Source: Geminicoccus harenae
GTDB lineage: Bacteria; Pseudomonadota; Alphaproteobacteria; Geminicoccales; Geminicoccaceae
NCBI RefSeq assembly: GCF_019800005.1
Contig: NZ_JABGCL010000013.1
Location: 1-64,000 of the forward strand
Direction of reading: 5' to 3'
DNA: 64,000 nt
Shown here: positions 52,211 through 61,112 of the stretch, piece after piece
Numbering within the stretch: position 1 is the first letter of the stretch
Layout: each line of letters begins with the position of its first letter
Notes under the pieces: generated by a model
What the model was told of the DNA's origin: nothing
Databases searched by the model: none
What the model saw: only the letters and a program-made list of their open reading frames with translations
Position numbers and translations under genes: made by a program

Positions 52211-53281
52211 ATGCGCGCGCTGCGCTTTCATGGGGCCAAGGATCTGCGGGTCGACGACGTGGCACCGCCGGACCGGCCGGGGCCGGGCGAGGTGGTGCTG
52301 GCGCCGCGCTGGTGCGGGATCTGCGGGACCGACCTGCACGAGTTCATGGCCGGGCCGATCTTCATTCCGACCTCCGCCGACCCGTTCACTGGCGCCAAGG
52401 CGCCGCAGATCCTGGGGCACGAGTTCTCCGCCAAGGTGCTGGCGACCGGCGAGGGCGTCACCAGCGTGGTGGCCGGCGATCGGGTGGCGGTGCAGCCCCT
52501 GGTGGCACCACCCGACGACTTCTACGCTAGGCGCGGCTTCGGCCAGCTCAGCAGCAAGCTGGGCCTGGTCGGGCTGAACTGGCCCTGGGGCGGGTTCGGC
52601 GAGCAGGCGCTGGTGCGCGAGGCCAATGTCGCGAAGCTGCCGGACGAGGTCACGGACGAGCAGGGTGCCATGATCGAGCCCGCGGCCGTGGTGGTGCATG
52701 CGGTCGACAAGGGCAAGGTGCAGGCGGGCAGCTCGGTGCTGATCACCGGGGCGGGGCCGATCGGCGCGCTGGCCGCCCTTGCCGCCAGCGCTGCGGGTGC
52801 CACCCGGATCATCGTTTCGGAGACCAACCCGCTGCGCCGCGAGCGGATCAGGGAACTGGGCGTGGTCGACGACGTGGTCGATCCGCAGGACCAGGGCACC
52901 CTCCAGCGGATCGCCGGGCAGACCGAGGCCGGCCAGGGCGTGGACGTGGCGATCGAATGCGTCGGGCATGCCGGGGCGCTGGACACCTGCATCCATGCGG
53001 TGCGCAAGCGCGGCACGATCGTGCAGGTGGGCCTGAGCGTGGCGCCCGGCACCGTCGACATCTCTGCCCTGGTGACCAAGGACATCACGCTGGAAGGGAG
53101 TTGGTGCTACCCACTCACGCTCTGGCCGCGCACCATCAGCCTGGTCGCCTCCAGCAAGCTGCCGGTCGAGCGGATCCTGTCGGACAAGGTCGGGCTGGAC
53201 GAGGCGGTGGGACGCGGCTTCGACGTCCTGACCCGGCCGGGCTCGGACAAGCTGAAGATACTGGTCAGCGCTGCGGCTTGA
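52211..53281 (+). CDS. zinc-type alcohol dehydrogenase (butanediol/sorbitol-like MDR), without structural zinc site
   Basis: 356 residues of the medium-chain dehydrogenase family. Catalytic zinc ligands are visible in WCGICGTDLHEF and LGHEFSAKV, and the cofactor fold has VLITGAGPIGALAALAA with an Asp/Glu-type strand end in IVSETN. The lobe that normally holds four structural-zinc cysteines instead reads VQPLVAPPDDFYARRGFG, so the structural zinc is absent. Likely an NAD-dependent polyol or hydroxy-acid dehydrogenase. It follows the GntR gene by 146 bp, fitting the same catabolic set. The ATG at 52211 is preceded by CGAGGAAACGACGCC. Confidence 0.85.
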   Translation: MRALRFHGAKDLRVDDVAPPDRPGPGEVVLAPRWCGICGTDLHEFMAGPIFIPTSADPFTGAKAPQILGHEFSAKVLATGEGVTSVVAGDRVAVQPLVAPPDDFYARRGFGQLSSKLGLVGLNWPWGGFGEQALVREANVAKLPDEVTDEQGAMIEPAAVVVHAVDKGKVQAGSSVLITGAGPIGALAALAASAAGATRIIVSETNPLRRERIRELGVVDDVVDPQDQGTLQRIAGQTEAGQGVDVAIECVGHAGALDTCIHAVRKRGTIVQVGLSVAPGTVDISALVTKDITLEGSWCYPLTLWPRTISLVASSKLPVERILSDKVGLDEAVGRGFDVLTRPGSDKLKILVSAAA

Positions 53282-53502
53282 GCAGCAAGGCCTGGACGGC
53301 CTGCCGCGCATCAGCGGATAGCCGAAGCGCGGCGGGGCCGGACCAGCCCGAAGGAGGAGCCGGCTGCATGGCTGGCGGCGGGACAGGCGCGCCACGTCCA
53401 GGCCATCCGGCCTCCTCTCCACCGCACGTTCGTTCGGAACTGCGTCGGCAGCCGTTGGTTTGCCCTCGGACGCCGCAGCGCACCATGCCACGGAGGCTCC
53501 GC

Positions 53503-54819
53503 ATGTTCCGAACAGCCTACGCACCCCAAAGCGTCTGGACGGACGTGCCTTCTCTGGGCATCGCCATGCATGCCCGTGTGTGGCCCGGGGACACGACGTA
53601 CGAGGTCATTCCGGTCGTCCTGGTCCACGGTCTCGGCCTGTCCAGTCGTTCCATGGTCCCGCTGGGTCGGCGTCTGGCTGCGCTCGGCTACGAGGTCCTG
53701 GCACCCGACCTGCCGGGCTTCGGCAGCTCGCCGGCCCCCGTCGATGCACCATGGCCGGCGGGATCGGACGTCCGCGCGCAGGCCGACCAGCTGCTGGCAT
53801 GGATGGATGCCCGCAACATCCGCAAGGCCGTCCTGTTCGGCAACTCCCTGGGTGTGCAGGCGGTCGTGGACCTGGCCGTCCGCTTTCCCCACCGGGTCGA
53901 GCGACTCGTGCTGGCCGGCCCGCCCCCGGATCCGGCCTATCGTACACCGCTCAGCCAGTATGCGCATGTCCTCATGAACATGCCGTTCGAGGCCCCGTCG
54001 CTGAACCCGATCATGCAGGCTGACTACGCGTCGTGCGGCATCCCGCGGATGGTCCAGCAGCTGCGTCGCACCGTCCGCGACCCGATCGAGCAGCGGCTGC
54101 CGGCCGTGCAGGCGCCGGCCCTGGTGATCCGGGGCGAGCACGACCAGGCCCTGTCGCAGGCCTGGGCGGAAGAGTTCACGCGGCTCTTGCCGGACGGCAG
54201 GCTGGTGGTCATCGAGGGTGCGGCGCACAATGTCCAGTACACGGCCGCCCGGGTGACGGCCCGGCTCATGCACGCCTTCCTCCAGGGAGCGCTCACGTCG
54301 GATGCTGCGGCCGCGGCGGACGGGGTCGTGGTGCCGCGCCTGGCGGACACGCGGGATCCGCTCGCAGCGCCCAAGCCGATCTCGACCAGGCTGCATGGCA
54401 TGCTCGACTATGCCACAGCACTCCTGTGCCTGACCCTGCCCCGCGCGCTCGGCTGCAGCCCGCGGACGCAGCAGGTGCTGGCGACGAACGGCATGATGGC
54501 GCTCGGCTACAGCCTGTTCACCGACTATGAGCTGGGCGCTGCGCGAAAGATCCCGATGCCTGCCCATCTCAACATGGACGCGGCCGGAGGGGTGCAGTTG
54601 CTGCTGGCCTCGGCGACGGTGCTGCGCGGCGCTCCGGCGCCGGAGCGTCTGGCGGTGGCGGCACTGGGGCTGTTCCACCTGTTCGCCGCCGCCTCCACCC
54701 AGATGCCGATGGGCCCGGCCCGCCTGGTCCCGGTAGCCGCCGGCCGGCGCCATCCGCCCATGGGCACCGAGCCCGGGACGAACGAGCCGGCACCGGCAAG
54801 AGATTTCGCGCCGGCCTGA
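53503..54819 (+). CDS. alpha/beta hydrolase fused to a small membrane domain
   Basis: 438 residues. Residues 30-265 are an alpha/beta hydrolase: VVLVHGLGLSSRSM oxyanion region, nucleophile S115 in LFGNSLGVQ, acid D214 in RGEHDQ, His H242 in GAAHNV. After a linker, residues 292-400 form a membrane domain with ISTRLHGMLDYATALLCLTLP, MMALGYSLFTDYELGAARKIP and a further hydrophobic helix. That segment resembles stand-alone small membrane proteins (SPW-repeat-like), where LTDYELG is conserved. ATG 53503 is chosen for GGAGG at good spacing. The 221 bp upstream contain no gene that I can support. Function unknown; a membrane-tethered esterase or lipase is possible. Confidence 0.75.
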   Translation: MFRTAYAPQSVWTDVPSLGIAMHARVWPGDTTYEVIPVVLVHGLGLSSRSMVPLGRRLAALGYEVLAPDLPGFGSSPAPVDAPWPAGSDVRAQADQLLAWMDARNIRKAVLFGNSLGVQAVVDLAVRFPHRVERLVLAGPPPDPAYRTPLSQYAHVLMNMPFEAPSLNPIMQADYASCGIPRMVQQLRRTVRDPIEQRLPAVQAPALVIRGEHDQALSQAWAEEFTRLLPDGRLVVIEGAAHNVQYTAARVTARLMHAFLQGALTSDAAAAADGVVVPRLADTRDPLAAPKPISTRLHGMLDYATALLCLTLPRALGCSPRTQQVLATNGMMALGYSLFTDYELGAARKIPMPAHLNMDAAGGVQLLLASATVLRGAPAPERLAVAALGLFHLFAAASTQMPMGPARLVPVAAGRRHPPMGTEPGTNEPAPARDFAPA

Positions 54820-54943
54820 GCCGGTAATGGCGTCGACATCCCCGTATCCTGCCACGACGGCAAGAAGCACGGCGTGAGCCAGGGATCTCCGGTCAAGTCC
54901 AGTACAGAATTCGACCAACTGCCACCAAGGAAGCAGCATCCGA

Positions 54944-54960
54944 ATTAGACCAATTCTAAG
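54944..54960. promoter_or_regulatory. candidate Irr iron-control element (ICE)
   Basis: TTAGA-N5-TCTAA with flanks fits the alphaproteobacterial ICE consensus TTTAGAA-N3-TTCTAAA at all but three positions (54944, 54950 and 54960). It lies about 90 bp upstream of the ferric-binding-protein start in an AT-rich patch. Irr or another Fur-family protein would be expected to bind; no such gene is in this window. Confidence 0.6.
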
Positions 54961-55049
54961 ACATCGACATCTGCTTGCGTCTGCCCCGCGAATGTCGTTT
55001 GACCTACCACGTCGCCGGACGAGGTGACCGAGGAAGGAGGGGCATCGAC

Positions 55050-56090
55050 ATGACCGTTGGGAACTCACTGCGCCGCTGGGCGCCCGGCACGCTGCTGACC
55101 AGTGCCATCATGCTGGTGGCGCAGGGAGCTTTCGCCGACGAGGTCAATATCTACACGACCCGCGAGCCGGGCCTGATCCAGCCGCTCCTCGATGCCTTCA
55201 CCAAGGAGAGCGGCATCGAGGTCAAGACCGTGGCGCTCAAGGACGGGCTGGCCGAGCGGGTCGCCAGCGAGGGCGAGAACTCGCCCGCCGACGTGCTGAT
55301 GACCGTGGACTTCGGCAACCTGGTGGACTTGGTCGAGGCCGGCGTGACCCAGCCGGTCAAGTCCGAGGCGCTGGAGAGCGCCATCCCGGCCAACCTGCGC
55401 GACGCGGATGGCAACTGGTTCGCCCTCTCGCTGCGCGCCCGGGTCCTCTATGCCGACAAGGACCTGAACGACCTCACCAGCTTCACCTACGAGGAGCTGG
55501 CCGATCCCAAGTGGGACGGCAAGGTCTGCATCCGCTCGGGCAAGCATCCCTACAATATCGCGCTCATCTCGACGATGATCGCCAAGGACGGGGCGGAGAA
55601 GACCGAGGCCTGGCTGGAGGGCGTGAAGAACAACCTCGCCCGCCCGGCGGCCGGCGGCGACCGCGACGTGGCGCGCGACATCCTGGGCGGCATCTGCGAG
55701 ATCGGCATCGCCAACTCCTACTATGTCGGCCTGATGCGCAGCGGCAAGGGCGGGCCCGAGCAGGAGGAATGGGCCAAGGCGATCAAGGTGATCCTGCCGA
55801 CCTTCGCCGATGGCAGCGGCAGCCAGGTCAACGTGTCGGGTGCCGCGGTCGCCAAGCACGCGCCGAACAAGGACAATGCCGTCAAGCTGCTGGAATATCT
55901 CGTCTCCGACGAGGCGCAGGGCATCTATGCCAGCGCCAACTACGAGTATCCGGTGAAGCCGGGGGCACCGATCGACCCGATCATCGAGGCGCTGGGTCCG
56001 CTCAAGGTGGACGCGACCCAGCTCACCGAGATCGCCGCCAACCGCAAGACCGCGGCCGAACTGGTCGACAAGGTCGGCTTCGACGAGTAA
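55050..56090 (+). CDS. Fe(3+) ABC transporter substrate-binding protein (FutA/FbpA-like)
   Basis: 346 residues. Signal peptide with core GTLLTSAIMLVAQGAFA, mature start DEVNIYTTREPGLIQPLLDAF. The family blocks ADVLMTVDFGNLVDLVEAG, YEELADPKWDGKVCIRSG and IANSYYVGLMRSG are typical of ferric-binding proteins; the tyrosine pair in NSYYVG corresponds to the iron-binding tyrosines. It binds Fe(3+) in the periplasm. ATG 55050 is preceded by AGGAAGGAGG. An ICE-like box lies upstream and a hairpin follows the stop. Confidence 0.88.
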   Translation: MTVGNSLRRWAPGTLLTSAIMLVAQGAFADEVNIYTTREPGLIQPLLDAFTKESGIEVKTVALKDGLAERVASEGENSPADVLMTVDFGNLVDLVEAGVTQPVKSEALESAIPANLRDADGNWFALSLRARVLYADKDLNDLTSFTYEELADPKWDGKVCIRSGKHPYNIALISTMIAKDGAEKTEAWLEGVKNNLARPAAGGDRDVARDILGGICEIGIANSYYVGLMRSGKGGPEQEEWAKAIKVILPTFADGSGSQVNVSGAAVAKHAPNKDNAVKLLEYLVSDEAQGIYASANYEYPVKPGAPIDPIIEALGPLKVDATQLTEIAANRKTAAELVDKVGFDE

Positions 56091-56096
56091 TCGCCC

Positions 56097-56122
56097 GGGG
56101 TGGTGGTGCCCGCCACCGCCCC
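56097..56122 (+). terminator. 10-bp stem-loop after the ferric-binding-protein gene
   Basis: GGGGTGGTGG (56097-56106) pairs with CCACCGCCCC (56113-56122) with a single G-U pair and a 6-nt loop, starting 6 bp after the stop codon. No U-tract; a role in stabilising the binding-protein mRNA or in partial attenuation is likely. Confidence 0.55.
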
Positions 56123-56151
56123 TCTCCCATTCCGGATCATCGTGGCGCCCG

Positions 56152-57795
56152 ATGCGCTCTTTCCTCGCGACGGCGCTCGATCGTTCGTCCTCCCATATCG
56201 GCCGTGGCTGGCAGATCGCCGCGGCCGCCATCGCCTTCCTGGTGGTGCTGCCGATCCTGGCCCTGCTCGCGATCGCGACGCAGAGCTCGGGCGATCTCTG
56301 GCCGCATCTGATCTCCTACGTGCTGCCGCACGCGCTCACCCAGACCGCGCTGCTGCTGCTGGGCGTCAGCCTGATCGTGGTGAGCCTCGGTACCGGCAGC
56401 GCCTGGCTGGTCACCGCCTACGACTTCCCGCTGCGCCGCATGTTCGAATGGGCGCTGCTCCTGCCGCTAGCCATTCCGACCTATATCATCGCGTTCGCCT
56501 ATCTTGACCTGATGCACCCGATCGGGCCGGTGCAGAGCGTGCTGCGCGCCCTGTTCGGCCTCGCCCCGCGCGACCTCCGCTTTCTGGAGATGCGCTCGCT
56601 CACCGGCTGCATCTTCGTGCTGGGCATCGTGCTCTATCCCTATGTCTACCTGTTCGCCCGGGCGATGTTCCTGATGCAGGCGGCGAGCGTGGTGGATGCC
56701 GCGCGGATGCTGGGTGCCGGGCCGCTCAAGGTGTTCTTCCGGGTGGTGCTGCCGATGGCGCGGCCGGCGATCGCGGTCGGCACCAGCCTAGCGCTGATGG
56801 AGGCGATCAACGATATCGGCGCCTCCGAGTTCCTGGGCGTGCAGACCCTCACCGTCTCGATCTATGCCACCTGGATCAACCGGACGAGCCTGCCGGGTGC
56901 CGCCCAGATCGCCATCGCCATGCTGGTCGTGGTGGTGGCGCTGATCGTGCTGGAGCGCACTGCGCGGACCCGCCAGCGCTACGCCGCCGAGGCCAGCCGT
57001 GCGCGGCGCCTCCAGCCGGTGCGCCTGACGGGGCCGATGGCCCTGCTCGCCGTGCTGCTCTGCCTGGTCCCGGTCCTGCTGGGCTTCGTGGCGCCGGCCG
57101 TTCATCTAGCCAACGAAGCCTGGAAGCGGCTGAGCTTCGCCGGCTTCTCCTCACGTCTCGTGGAGGAAACGCTCAACACCATGCTGCTCGCCGGCACGGC
57201 CACGGTCGTGATCATCCTGGCCGGTCTGGTGGTGGCGTTCGCCGCGCGCCAGTCGCGGCTGGGCCTCCAGCTCCTGCGCGTCGCGAGCCTGGGCTATGCC
57301 GTGCCCGGCACGGTGCTGGCGATCGGCCTGCTCTGGCCGATGGCGGCGCTCGACCAGGGGCTGAACCGGCTGGGCCTAGTGAGCGGCATGTTCCTGTCCG
57401 GCTCGGTGGCAGCCCTGATCTATGCCTATGCCGCCCGGTTCATGGCGATCTCGGCGGGCGGCATCGAGGCAGGGCTGGCGCGCATCCCGCCCTCCTACGA
57501 CCAGGCCGCCCGGCTGCTCGGCCGGACCAGGGCCGGCACGATCCGCGCCATCCACCTGCCGCTGGTCCGCCCGGCCCTGCTCACCGCGGCGCTGCTGGTG
57601 TTCGTGGACTGCATGAAGGAGCTGCCGGCGACCTTGCTGCTGCGCCCGCTCGCGTTCGAGACCCTGGCGACGCATCTCTATGGCGAGGCGGCGCGCGGCA
57701 CCTATGAGGACGGCGCCATCGCCGCCCTCCTGATCGTGCTGTTCGGCCTGATCCCGGTGATCCTGCTCGCCAGGCTCAGCCGGAAGGAGGGCTGA
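56152..57795 (+). CDS. Fe(3+) ABC transporter permease (FbpB-like, fused two-domain)
   Basis: 547 residues with about twelve transmembrane helices in two homologous halves, each with an EAA-type loop: VVDAARMLGAGPLKVFFRVVLPMARP in the first and YDQAARLLGRTRAGTIRAIHLPLVRP in the second. This fused architecture is typical of FbpB/SfuB. It works with the upstream ferric-binding protein. No ATPase gene follows; the next genes are on the opposite strand and overlap its end by 20 bp, so an FbpC-type ATPase must come from elsewhere. Confidence 0.88.
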   Translation: MRSFLATALDRSSSHIGRGWQIAAAAIAFLVVLPILALLAIATQSSGDLWPHLISYVLPHALTQTALLLLGVSLIVVSLGTGSAWLVTAYDFPLRRMFEWALLLPLAIPTYIIAFAYLDLMHPIGPVQSVLRALFGLAPRDLRFLEMRSLTGCIFVLGIVLYPYVYLFARAMFLMQAASVVDAARMLGAGPLKVFFRVVLPMARPAIAVGTSLALMEAINDIGASEFLGVQTLTVSIYATWINRTSLPGAAQIAIAMLVVVVALIVLERTARTRQRYAAEASRARRLQPVRLTGPMALLAVLLCLVPVLLGFVAPAVHLANEAWKRLSFAGFSSRLVEETLNTMLLAGTATVVIILAGLVVAFAARQSRLGLQLLRVASLGYAVPGTVLAIGLLWPMAALDQGLNRLGLVSGMFLSGSVAALIYAYAARFMAISAGGIEAGLARIPPSYDQAARLLGRTRAGTIRAIHLPLVRPALLTAALLVFVDCMKELPATLLLRPLAFETLATHLYGEAARGTYEDGAIAALLIVLFGLIPVILLARLSRKEG

Positions 57796-58567
57796 GGCCG
57801 CCGGCCGGCCAGGCCGGCAGGACCGCCGCCTGCAGCCGCGCCAGGGCCGGCGGCACCTCGGCCGCCCGCGGGTCCGCCTCGACCGGCCGGCGCTCGGCCA
57901 TCACGTAGAGCCGGTCGGCAAAGCCCCGGACCAGGCGCAAATCGTGGGTGACGAACAGGTAGGCGACCCCGGTCTCCTGGCGCAGCCGGTGGAGGAGACG
58001 AAGGATCTGCGCCTGGGTCAGGAGGTCCTGGCTGCTGACCGCCTCGTCGAGCAGGACCAGGCGCGGCGAGAGCGCCAGCGCCCGAGCGATGCACAGGCGC
58101 TGGAGCTGGCCGCCGCTGAAGCGATGCGCGGGCCGGTCCATCTCCAGAGGATCAAGCCCCACGGACTGAGCCAGTCCAGCCACCCGCTCCCGCAGCCCAT
58201 CACGCTGCCCGGCATGGCGCAGTGGCTCGGCCACCACCTCGAAGGCGGAAAAGCGCGGGTTGGTGGCGCCGAACGGGTCCTGGAACACCGCCTGGACGGA
58301 TCGGCGCAGCTCCGGCCGGATGCGGCCCCGCCGGTCGTGCAGCGGGGCTCCTTCGAACCGCACCTCGCCCCGGTCGGGCCGTTCCAGCCCCAGGAGGATT
58401 CGCCCGAGCGTGCTCTTGCCCGAGCCGGAGGCGCCGACCAGGGCCACGCACTCGCCGGGCTCGATCCGGAGATCGGCATCCTCCAGGACCTGCACCGGCG
58501 GCGAACGCCCGAACGGCCCGCCGCCCCGATAGGCCTTGGCGACCCGGCGCAGCTCGATCAGGCTCAT
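57776..58567 (-). CDS. nikE: nickel ABC transporter ATP-binding protein NikE
   Basis: 263 residues of the oligopeptide/nickel ATPase family. Walker A GASGSGKSTL, signature FSGGQLQRLCIAR, Walker B LVLLDEAVSSQD (Ala replaces the usual Pro), H-loop VTHD. The second half contains FQDPFGATNPRFSAFEVV, the OppF/NikE Q-loop block. ATG 58567 overlaps the NikD stop by 4 bp. Assignment to nickel rests on the operon and NikA identity. Convergent overlap of 20 bp with the Fe permease. Confidence 0.85.
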   Translation of the reverse strand: MSLIELRRVAKAYRGGGPFGRSPPVQVLEDADLRIEPGECVALVGASGSGKSTLGRILLGLERPDRGEVRFEGAPLHDRRGRIRPELRRSVQAVFQDPFGATNPRFSAFEVVAEPLRHAGQRDGLRERVAGLAQSVGLDPLEMDRPAHRFSGGQLQRLCIARALALSPRLVLLDEAVSSQDLLTQAQILRLLHRLRQETGVAYLFVTHDLRLVRGFADRLYVMAERRPVEADPRAAEVPPALARLQAAVLPAWPAGGLSPPSG

Positions 58568-59355
58568 GCCGCGAGTCCGGCCGGCTCGTCCCGGCAGAGC
58601 GCCAGATGCGCCTCCAGCAGGGCACGGGTCACGGGCTGGCTGGGCCTGTGGAACAGTTCGCCGACGGCAGCCTGCTCCACCATCCGCCCGCCTGCCATGA
58701 CCGCCACATGGTCGGCCAGGCGCGCCACCACCGACAGGTCATGGGTCACCAGCAGGATGCCCAGGCCGCGCCTTGCCCGCAGCCGGCCCAGCAGGTCCAG
58801 CACCTGCGCCTGCAGCACGGTGTCGAGGTCGGTGGTGGGCTCGTCGGCCAGGAGGAAGCGCGGGTCCAGGGCCAGCGCCAGGGCGATCATCACCCGCTGC
58901 AGCATCCCGCCGCTGAGCTGGAACGGGTAGCGCCCGACGATCTCGGCCGGGCGGTCGAACCCGACCTCGGCCAGCAGTTCCAGGGCACGCGCCCGCGCCG
59001 CTCCCCGCCGCAGCCCCGCCAGCGCCAGGGTCTCGCGGAAATGTCGCTCGATCGTGACGACCGGGTTGAACGAGCTGCGCGGGCTCTGCTGTACCAGCCC
59101 GATCGTCCGCCCGCGCAGGGCCGCGAGGCCGGCCGTGTCCTGCGCCACGCCATCCAGGATGATCCGCCCGCCCGTCCGCCGCACGCCCGGCGGCAGGAGG
59201 TCCAGCAGCGCCAGCGTGGTCAGGCTCTTGCCGCTGCCGCTCGCCCCCACTAGGGCCAGCACTTTCCCTGCCTCCAGGCTCAGCGCCACGTCATCCACCA
59301 GCACGCGGCCGGAGGCTTCCAGGCGCAGCCCGGTGAGGTCGAGCCGCTCGGTCAA
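58564..59355 (-). CDS. nikD: nickel ABC transporter ATP-binding protein NikD
   Basis: 263 residues. Walker A GASGSGKSLT, Q-loop VQQSPRSSFNPV, signature LSGGMLQRVMIALAL, Walker B FLLADEPTTDLD, H-loop VTHDLSVVA, as in OppD/NikD. The start is the TTG at 59355, whose last two bases begin the NikC stop codon region (4-bp TTGA overlap); no better start exists downstream before the conserved fold. Confidence 0.85.
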   Translation of the reverse strand: MTERLDLTGLRLEASGRVLVDDVALSLEAGKVLALVGASGSGKSLTTLALLDLLPPGVRRTGGRIILDGVAQDTAGLAALRGRTIGLVQQSPRSSFNPVVTIERHFRETLALAGLRRGAARARALELLAEVGFDRPAEIVGRYPFQLSGGMLQRVMIALALALDPRFLLADEPTTDLDTVLQAQVLDLLGRLRARRGLGILLVTHDLSVVARLADHVAVMAGGRMVEQAAVGELFHRPSQPVTRALLEAHLALCRDEPAGLAA

Positions 59356-60173
59356 TGGACCCGCTCCGCCAGCATCGGGTCGAGCCGGTCGCGCAGGGCG
59401 TCGCCCAGCAGGTTGAACGCCATCACCGCGACGAAGATCGCCGCACCCGGCAGGATGATCAGCATGGGCGAGGTCCAGACGAACGGCCGGGCGTCGTTGA
59501 TCATGATGCCCCATTCCGGGGTGGGCGGTGCGACGCCCAGCCCCAGGAAGGACAGGCCGGAGACGTGCAGCATCCAGTGGCCGAGATCGAGGCTGGCCAG
59601 CACGGCGAGCTGGCCCAGCACGCCCGGCAGGATGTGGCGGCGCAGGATCGCGAAGCGCGATCCGCCGGCGACCACCGCTGCGGCGACGTAGTCGCGGTTC
59701 TTCAGCGACAAGGTCAGCCCGCGCACCAGCCGCGCATACCAGGCCCAGTGCGACAGGATCACCGCGATGATGACATTGGCAAGGCCGGTGCCGAGCACGC
59801 CGATCATGAACAGCGCCAGCACCAGGGTCGGCACGGTCATGAAGGCGTCGCAGACCCGCATCAGCACCGCGTCGACGGTGCCGCCGGCATAGCCCGCGAC
59901 CGAGCCCACCAGGATCGCGATGGCGAGCACGCCCAGGAGGATGAGCGCCACCGAGCCCAACGAGGCGCGGGTGCCGGCCAGGATCCGGGAGAACAGGTCG
60001 CGGCCCAGATGATCGGTGCCGAGCCAGTGGGTGAGCGAGGGCGCGAGCAGCCGCCGCTCCAGGTCCGCCTCGGCGGGGTCGTAGGGCGTGATCCAGGGGC
60101 CGACCACCGCCAGGGCCAGCAGCAGCAGGACCAGACCCAGCGAGAGCCAGAGCAGCCAGTCCTGCCGGGTCAT
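59352..60173 (-). CDS. nikC: nickel ABC transporter permease NikC
   Basis: 273 residues, OppC/NikC-type permease. One N-terminal helix (LLWLSLGLVLLLLALAVVG), the ITPYDP motif after it, and the EAA-type loop NRDYVAAAVVAGGSRFAILRRHILP. RVCDAFMTVPTLVLALFMIG is typical. ATG 60173 overlaps the NikB stop by 4 bp. Confidence 0.87.
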   Translation of the reverse strand: MTRQDWLLWLSLGLVLLLLALAVVGPWITPYDPAEADLERRLLAPSLTHWLGTDHLGRDLFSRILAGTRASLGSVALILLGVLAIAILVGSVAGYAGGTVDAVLMRVCDAFMTVPTLVLALFMIGVLGTGLANVIIAVILSHWAWYARLVRGLTLSLKNRDYVAAAVVAGGSRFAILRRHILPGVLGQLAVLASLDLGHWMLHVSGLSFLGLGVAPPTPEWGIMINDARPFVWTSPMLIILPGAAIFVAVMAFNLLGDALRDRLDPMLAERVH

Positions 60174-61111
60174 GACGTGCTCGCTCCGAAACGGATCCGC
60201 GGATCGAGCCAGGCATAGGCCAGGTCGACCAGGAGGTTGCAGAGCACGAACACCGTCGTCATCAGCAGGATGAAGCCCTGGAGTGCCGGGAAGTCGCGGC
60301 TGGTGATTGCCTGGAGCGCGTAGCGGCCGACGCCTGGCCAGCCGAACACGATCTCCACGATCATGGCCCCCCCGATCAGCTCGCCGACGTGCAGGCCGAT
60401 CGCGGTGACCGGCGGGATCAGGGCGTTGCGCACCACATGGCGGCCGATCACGGCGCGCTCGGGCAGGCCGCGGGCCCGGGCGAACAGGAGGTGGCGCTCG
60501 CCCAGCTGCGCCAGCACGGAGGCACGCATCAGGCGCAGGTTGATCGCGGTCGACATGAGTGCGGTGGCGGTCGCCGGCAGGACCAGATGCTCCAGCCCGC
60601 CCCGGCCCATCGGCGGCAGCCAGCCGAGCTGGACGGAGAAGAGGAGGACCAGGAGGAAAGCCAGCCAGAAGTTCGGGATCGAGGCGCCGACGAAGGCGAA
60701 CAGCCGGGTGAGCTGGTCCGGCCAGCGGTCCTTGGTGAGCGCCGCCAGGATGCCCAGCGGGATGCCCACCACGATCACCAGGAACAGGGCGGCACCGGCC
60801 AGCTCGAGCGTGGCCGGCAGGTAGTGGAGCAGCTCGTCCAGGACCGGCCGGCGGGTGACCCAGGACGTGCCGAAATCGAGCCGGACGGCACCTCCCAGCC
60901 AGTGAAGGTACTGGACGGGGATCGGCCGATCGAGGCCGAGTTCCATCCGGGCCTGCGCCAGGGCGGCCTCGCTCGGCGGGATCTGCGCCAGGCGCAGATA
61001 GTCCAGCGCCGGGTCGCCCTGCCCCAGGCGCAGCACCAGGAACACCGCCACCGAGACGATCAGCAGCAGCGGCAGGAGGGTGAGGATCCGGCGGAGCGCG
61101 AAGCGCAGCAT
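60170..61111 (-). CDS. nikB: nickel ABC transporter permease NikB
   Basis: 313 residues, OppB/NikB-type permease. The N-terminal helix and the GDPALDYLRLAQIPPSEAALAQARMELGLDRPIPVQYLHWL region (read in pieces) match NikB-like proteins. The EAA-type loop is LLFARARGLPERAVIGRHVVRNALIP. One base separates its start from the NikA stop. Confidence 0.87.
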   Translation of the reverse strand: MLRFALRRILTLLPLLLIVSVAVFLVLRLGQGDPALDYLRLAQIPPSEAALAQARMELGLDRPIPVQYLHWLGGAVRLDFGTSWVTRRPVLDELLHYLPATLELAGAALFLVIVVGIPLGILAALTKDRWPDQLTRLFAFVGASIPNFWLAFLLVLLFSVQLGWLPPMGRGGLEHLVLPATATALMSTAINLRLMRASVLAQLGERHLLFARARGLPERAVIGRHVVRNALIPPVTAIGLHVGELIGGAMIVEIVFGWPGVGRYALQAITSRDFPALQGFILLMTTVFVLCNLLVDLAYAWLDPRIRFGASTS

Positions 61112-61112
61112 C

